In this document: piece after piece, positions 59,085 to 64,000 of the stretch
How the letters are laid out: every line of letters starts with the position of its first letter
Numbering within the stretch: the first letter of the stretch is position 1
Assembly (NCBI GenBank): GCA_941918925.1
Contig: OW799234.1
Coordinates: 110,831,128 to 110,895,127 of the forward strand
From: Phyto melanocephala
Lineage: Eukaryota > Arthropoda > Insecta > Diptera > Rhinophoridae
Reading direction: 5' to 3'
DNA length: 64,000 nt
Position numbers and translations under genes: made by a program
The notes under the pieces: generated by a model
The model's database searches: none
Seen by the model: the letters and a program-made list of their open reading frames with translations, nothing else
What the model was told of the DNA's origin: nothing

Positions 59085-59695
59085 AATATCGCTTATGTCG
59101 TTACTGCTTTTTAAAATATTCATGAAGATCAATACACATTTGCATACATATGAACAAATTTTCGAAGCACTTTTCCATTCCGATTGAGGTAGACATGTAT
59201 TTTGAATGACTTTTGTAGACTTTTGCTCAACTTAGAAGACCCATATAGTCGACTGCTGTTTACTTTCGGATTCATATGCATAGATCCACGATTCGTCACC
59301 TGTCATCATGTCATGAATTTCTTGCGAGCAATTGACATGATATTTTTTCAGCGATTGTCAAATTATGTGGGATCCAATGCAAGCAATTTTGTTTTTACAG
59401 CCAAATGCTCATGTAATAATAATATACTGGTCCAAATAATATTTAAAGTTGCCTTAGTCTCACAATAAGTCACATGACGATCTTGCAGTATAATTTCATC
59501 ACCTGAACGAAAATCGTTCTTAAGTAAACTACGGCCACGATTGAATTTAATCCGCATCAAGAGTTGTAAGAGATAATCGCATGAAAATGTTCTCGATTTA
59601 ATTTCATTTTTTGGACGACATAAATTTATTAATCGTGTTTTCTTTTCTGTCGTAAATTTTGTATTAATTCTGCCGAATGCCTTTTTTGTGTTCAT
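59085..59695 (-). pseudogene. Internally deleted mariner (DD34D-type) transposase
   Basis: Minus strand: EIILQDRHVTYCETKATLN, LHEHLAVKT, then after frameshifts DESWIYAYESESKQQSTIWV (first catalytic block). This is joined directly to PQSEWKSASK and a C-terminus readable as CIDLHEYFKKQ in another frame. The second and third catalytic blocks are deleted, so it cannot act. This is a different mariner subfamily from the DD41D elements in this window. Confidence 0.65.
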
Positions 59696-60189
59696 TTCTT
59701 AAAAATATGCAATATTATAAATGGGTTTTGTAATAATGTTGCCAATAAAAAAGAGAAAAAATTTTATATGTCGTACCCTGAATTAAATCAAAATGTTCGA
59801 ATAATGCCCTCTTTTTTTGGAAAACTTTATCAATGTTTAAAAAAATATTAATAAATTAAACAAACATTTATTTTTTCTAAAACCCTTATATTTAATGAGA
59901 AAATCGCCAAATTGATTAAATTTTATAAATACTTTCATGTAAAATAGCAGAAAATTTCTGTTCTATTCTGCTGATCATAAAGGTAGCATTTTGTTAGGGT
60001 ACAGCTGACCTTTGATAAGTGTTTTACAATAAAAGGGCAACATTGTTTGTTAGGAAAGAAAACACCATAAATTACTATGAAAATTTGACTAAAGAAATCT
60101 TAGTTGCCAGATTGCAGCACTGGGGTTGCCCAATCTCAAAATATAAAAAGCATTCCTCGTATGTATATGCAGACTAAGAATTCGACTCT
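59696..60189. other. Intergenic stretch, no gene seen
   Basis: AT-rich; nothing recognised. Confidence 0.35.
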
Positions 60190-60900
60190 TAGTTCAGCAA
60201 ATTCAAAAGGATAAATTAAATTTTGAAGGGACTAATTACAGCTTCTATAAGAGTGATGTGAGTGATGATCGATTTAATGTTTCTTATATGGACTCTGGAC
60301 AGATTTGTCATAAATTGTATCCTTTGTTTGTTTCTAAATATTTGGTCATTAAGTGAAGCTTGTGAGAAATCAGTGGCAGTGGCAATATCAAATTGAACTA
60401 ATTATAATTTATGATGATGCCTGCTATAGAAGGAGTCAGCTCTGTTATTACCATCTCTAAACTATGTCCTGAAACCTTAATAAGGGTAACCGGTAAGTGT
60501 GTTGCTATCTCCTCTAGAGACCTTTTGAATTCTTGAATCAATTTCGTTTAGAGACCTAACAGCCACTTTGATGTCAGTAAATAAGTGGATATCCCGGTTT
60601 GATAACCCTTGATACTGAACTTTTTTGTAGCTATTTTTATAGCTATAACAAGTTATTGGGTAACCTTATAAACAGTCTTCAGCTGGTCAAACAAATACCT
60701 AATCCGACCTTGTCGTGTGTTGTTGATCCGTTAGTGAAGATCTAGACGACATTCTTTGAACGGTGAAGGCCATTATCGTAATCGGATCTATCCGGTATAC
60801 TCGTCGTAAAACATGGATCCAAAACTAGTTCATGTAGTCAACAGAAATAACAATATCGGTTTTCGCTTTTGTTTGTTTCGCTAAGACGTCCAGTTAATAA
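60190..60900 (-). pseudogene. Decayed LINE fragment with RNase H-like domain
   Basis: Minus strand near 60600-60450 reads IHLFTDIKVAVRSLNEIDSR and EEIATHLPVTLIKVSGHS. This resembles LINE RNase H domains, where (D)SxAA..SL and VTLxWVPGHS are usual. Flanking parts are unreadable. Similar in type to the fragment at 11725-12600. Confidence 0.45.
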
Positions 60901-63439
60901 ATTTAAACAATAACTTAGATGAAGTAGCACCAAGATCACCTCTTATTAACGCCGACATGCTCATAAAACGTTGGAATTTGGTTTGGAGTTTTCTCTGCTC
61001 CTACGCAGAGTTTTATTGCCAGTATATCTTTTAGGAATTGATGCACCAGTTTAGCACAATTGCCTTTATGCTACAAATAAGTGCAGTCACCGACTTACAA
61101 GTCCTGAATTGCGGTTTCAGGTATCTGACTTTATTAAATAAAGTTTGCGTTACTCATTTAATACCAGATGTAGCAAAACCTCTCTCAACTTACAAAGGTG
61201 TAGTAAAATATTGCTTCTGATATCGCATTATTTGGAATAACAAATTTGAAACCAGAGGAGTAAGTATATTTTTTGCCTTAAGAGCTATATATCAGTGGTG
61301 GTTGGTATAGACAGCAGGTTTCCAGTTTTTCACAATGATTTTCAGTGTCATGACTTTTTGTAATATTTTTTAAAACTGCTACCAGAAATCTTTTAATTTT
61401 TACCATGATTTCTTTCATGTTTCTTTTTAACTTATAATCGATTAATCTTCTTTTTTTGCTCGCTCGTATTAACAAAAATATAAAAGTTTTGAATACAAAT
61501 ATAAATATTTGTTATAGAAATTACTTTTTTATTAAAACTTTTTTTTTAAATTTTTATTTATTTAAAAGCACTTGTTATTTTAAGGTATAATAAGAAAAAC
61601 GCAAATGAGTGTAAAGTAATAAAAAGCAGAAAATGTGCTTTTTGTTTATCCTTCTTTCTTTCTACACACTTTGCCATCAGTTTAATACGATAGCAGAGTG
61701 TCAAGCATAAGGTGATTTAAAAAAAGTCATCGTGAGAATGACCGATATTTTTTTCTTTTCTGAATACATAACTGTAACTAAATGACCACATACTTTAATA
61801 TATTTCTTTAAAACTATTTTAAAACTAGAAGCTTAAAATAAAGAGTTAATTCTTAAAGAAAAACAATGCTTTTAAGTATAACTTAATCTTTTACTTAAAA
61901 TTATTTTCCTCTCAACTGACCACAATAAAACCACAAAAATGCTTCAATATTATTCTCAAATCCTGCTGTTTTGAAAGTGGTATTAGTTTAATCTAAGGTT
62001 TAATGTACTTAAACATGAATTAAAGGTTTAATTCTGTAGTTGTAGCTGAAAAACACTTAACTATAACAGAAAAACATAAAAGTGTTGTTATATATATTTT
62101 CACTTATTGTTAAAAGCAAAGTATATAAGTGAAGTATTATTTGGGCAAAAATAAAAATTATCAAAAGGATTTTGCAGGACTAAGAAGATAAAACTCTTAA
62201 AATTTAAAGCGGCAACGGAAAATCTTTAAAGAAAAAGACGAAGAAAATTTGTAATGCCGTTAACCGCAATTTAGAGCTCTTGTGTTCGGAAATAACTTAA
62301 ATATAATCCGGTAAAATTTTCAGTTAAACACATTGTAAATTATAATTTTCTCTGAATGAATCTGAAAGACACCTTAACACATTAAAGATTTAGAAAAGGA
62401 TTTTGTGTAAAAAAAGAAAGAAATATATTGTAAAGAATTAAATGATTTAAAGATTAGAATTGAAATAAATAAAACTTTGACAACAAAAAAAAAAAAAAAA
62501 TTAAATAAATAAAAGATCTTTGGAATAACACTTTAATATTACTTCCACTCACTTACTCATATAATATAAAATTTTATCCTGATCTATATTAAATTTAAAT
62601 ACTGTCTCTATGTTAACATGTTTTTATCTGTCTTAATGTTATTTTAGTATTTGTATTGTTTTTTGTTTTTAGAAAGATAGAAGTATCTTTGCTACCATAT
62701 GTGTTCTCCTTGAAGGCAATTTGATTGCCATACCGATAGGACATACATACATATGAATGTTTATATTTACATGCATGCATACTGGCTGAACTGTATGTTT
62801 TCTGTGAAATTTATTCCTTGTTGTTCTTCTTTAACTTAAGACTTTTCAATTTTATGCTCCAGTGGGTTTAGTTTCGTTCGTCAAGCACGTGGTCTCCTCA
62901 GGTTCTCTTTTTTTTGTTCTTACAAATTTTAAATACATAATATTGATGATTTTTATCTTGTTACAAGATGATATGCAAAATATATACAGTTGCGTTAAAC
63001 ATATTATATTATTTTTATTTTTTTCTTAAACAATCTTCTAATATTTTACTTATTTCATTGTTTTTAATTAGAGTACAGCAGAGTAGATCACATATGTGAT
63101 CTTGTTGGAGTTAAATGGAAACCACCTCCAAATAAAGTATGTATGTAGTAATTTGTTGTTTTAAACTCTATACCAGTGTAGATAAAATGTATCCTAAATT
63201 TCTAAATAAAATAAAAAAAATTTGAGACATTTTCTAACACTAAGAAATTTTTGGTACAACTTTTTTGAAAATATATTGATCAATGATAGGTGGAAATACT
63301 GAGTTAACACAAACTTATGATTTGCATGGATTCCATATTGCCTCGAAAGTGATATAAAATATATCATAAACATATGTCAAAAATATGTGATCTCCGAAAC
63401 TTCCCAGTTTTTTTTTTAATTTTCCATATTTATATAATA
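60901..63439. other. Long gene-free stretch
   Basis: AT-rich with a poly-A run near 62485-62500. Only short chance frames; no RNA or repeat boundary recognised. Confidence 0.4.
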
Positions 63440-63975
63440 AAGGGTCCACCAAATAACTTTTTTCATTTTTTTGAAAATGCTATAAAAAAGTGTACCTTCG
63501 GCTGTGTGGCACGTAGCGCCGTCCTGTTGAAACCAAATGTTGCCAATATTCTCCTCTTCAATTTTTGTGAACAAAAATTCGTTCAACATGGCCCGTTAAC
63601 GATAGCCATTGACTACGGCCACTCCTTGCTCATTTTCGAAGAAAAATGGCCTTATTATGCCTCTGGATCAAAATCCGCACAAAACAGTGACTCGTTTTGG
63701 GTGTATCGAGTTTTCTGTGCCCCAAATGCGACAATTTTGCTTGTTTACATACCCGCTAAGATCAAAATGAGCTTCATCTGAAACGATGATTTTTTTTTTG
63801 GCAAAATCGGCCAAAGTAATGTCGCAATATTTACCAGCGTTTTTCAAGCGTATACACAACCATATTCGTTCAGCGGAAGGATAAAACTTATTATCTGTAA
63901 AATCAGACATGAGCTAAGTGCTACCAATCACGAAATAAGCACTAGTTGAAAAAAAAAGTTAGATGGCGGACCCTT
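63440..63975 (-). mobile_element. 536-bp mariner deletion derivative retaining part of the catalytic core
   Basis: The ends AAGGGTCC(A/G)CCA are inverted and TA lies on both sides (63438-63439 and 63976-63977). The minus strand reads IIVSDEAHFDLSGYVNKQNC and WGTENSIHPKRVTVLCGF, then in another frame WFQQDGATCHTAEG. Sequence then passes straight to the terminus, so the N-terminal DNA-binding part and the C-terminal third are deleted. It is non-autonomous and family-mate to the fragments at 31986 and 50480. Confidence 0.7.
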
Positions 63976-64000
63976 TACATAGAGTAATCAAATATTCGTC

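Noticed and set aside
59202..59468. 88-codon plus-strand frame
   Set aside because: It is antisense to the mariner transposase relic at 59085-59695.

Overview
The window is AT-rich nuclear DNA from a higher fly. The protein-coding genes have close Drosophila relatives, spliceosomal introns and AATAAA signals. The interspersed repeats carry (GTCY)n blocks of the mini-me/DINE-1 kind described across Diptera. I infer a calyptrate fly (blow fly or house fly relatives) from the repeat style and repeat load, but no sequence here proves the species.

Five genes are well supported and all lie between 28.5 and 54.1 kb. They are a twisted gastrulation/crossveinless-family secreted BMP modulator (28517-29263, minus), AP-3 mu subunit carmine in six exons (33368-35037, minus), LRRC57/CG3040 (37933-38649, plus), and two tandem CYP4G cytochrome P450 genes of the Cyp4g1 type (46317-48375 and 51988-54123, plus). 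From memory, the Drosophila relatives of all five are X-linked, so this may be Muller element A material with rearranged order.

Layout: 1-28 kb is gene-poor and made of decayed transposons, mainly two Helitron-like mini-me families (here A and B), MITEs, a LINE 3' end and a tRNA-derived SINE. 28-39 kb holds Tsg, carmine and LRRC57. Carmine and LRRC57 are head to head and are pushed apart by a 1.9 kb family-A repeat. 39-46 kb holds LINE relics and a compact DD41D mariner with 177-bp inverted repeats. 46-54 kb holds the CYP4G pair. 54-64 kb is again repeats, with several internally deleted mariners.

The genes do not form one pathway. The CYP4G pair fits cuticular hydrocarbon synthesis in oenocytes; carmine acts in lysosome-related organelle (eye pigment granule) trafficking; Tsg acts in Dpp/BMP gradient formation; LRRC57 is a probably myristoylated leucine-rich repeat protein of unknown role. 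I found no convincing new multi-gene system. The most unusual items are the chimeric long-TIR mariner, an internal module lying in opposite orientation in two B repeats, the loss of what looks like a cysteine pair in the Tsg protein, and the different intron content of the two CYP4G genes.
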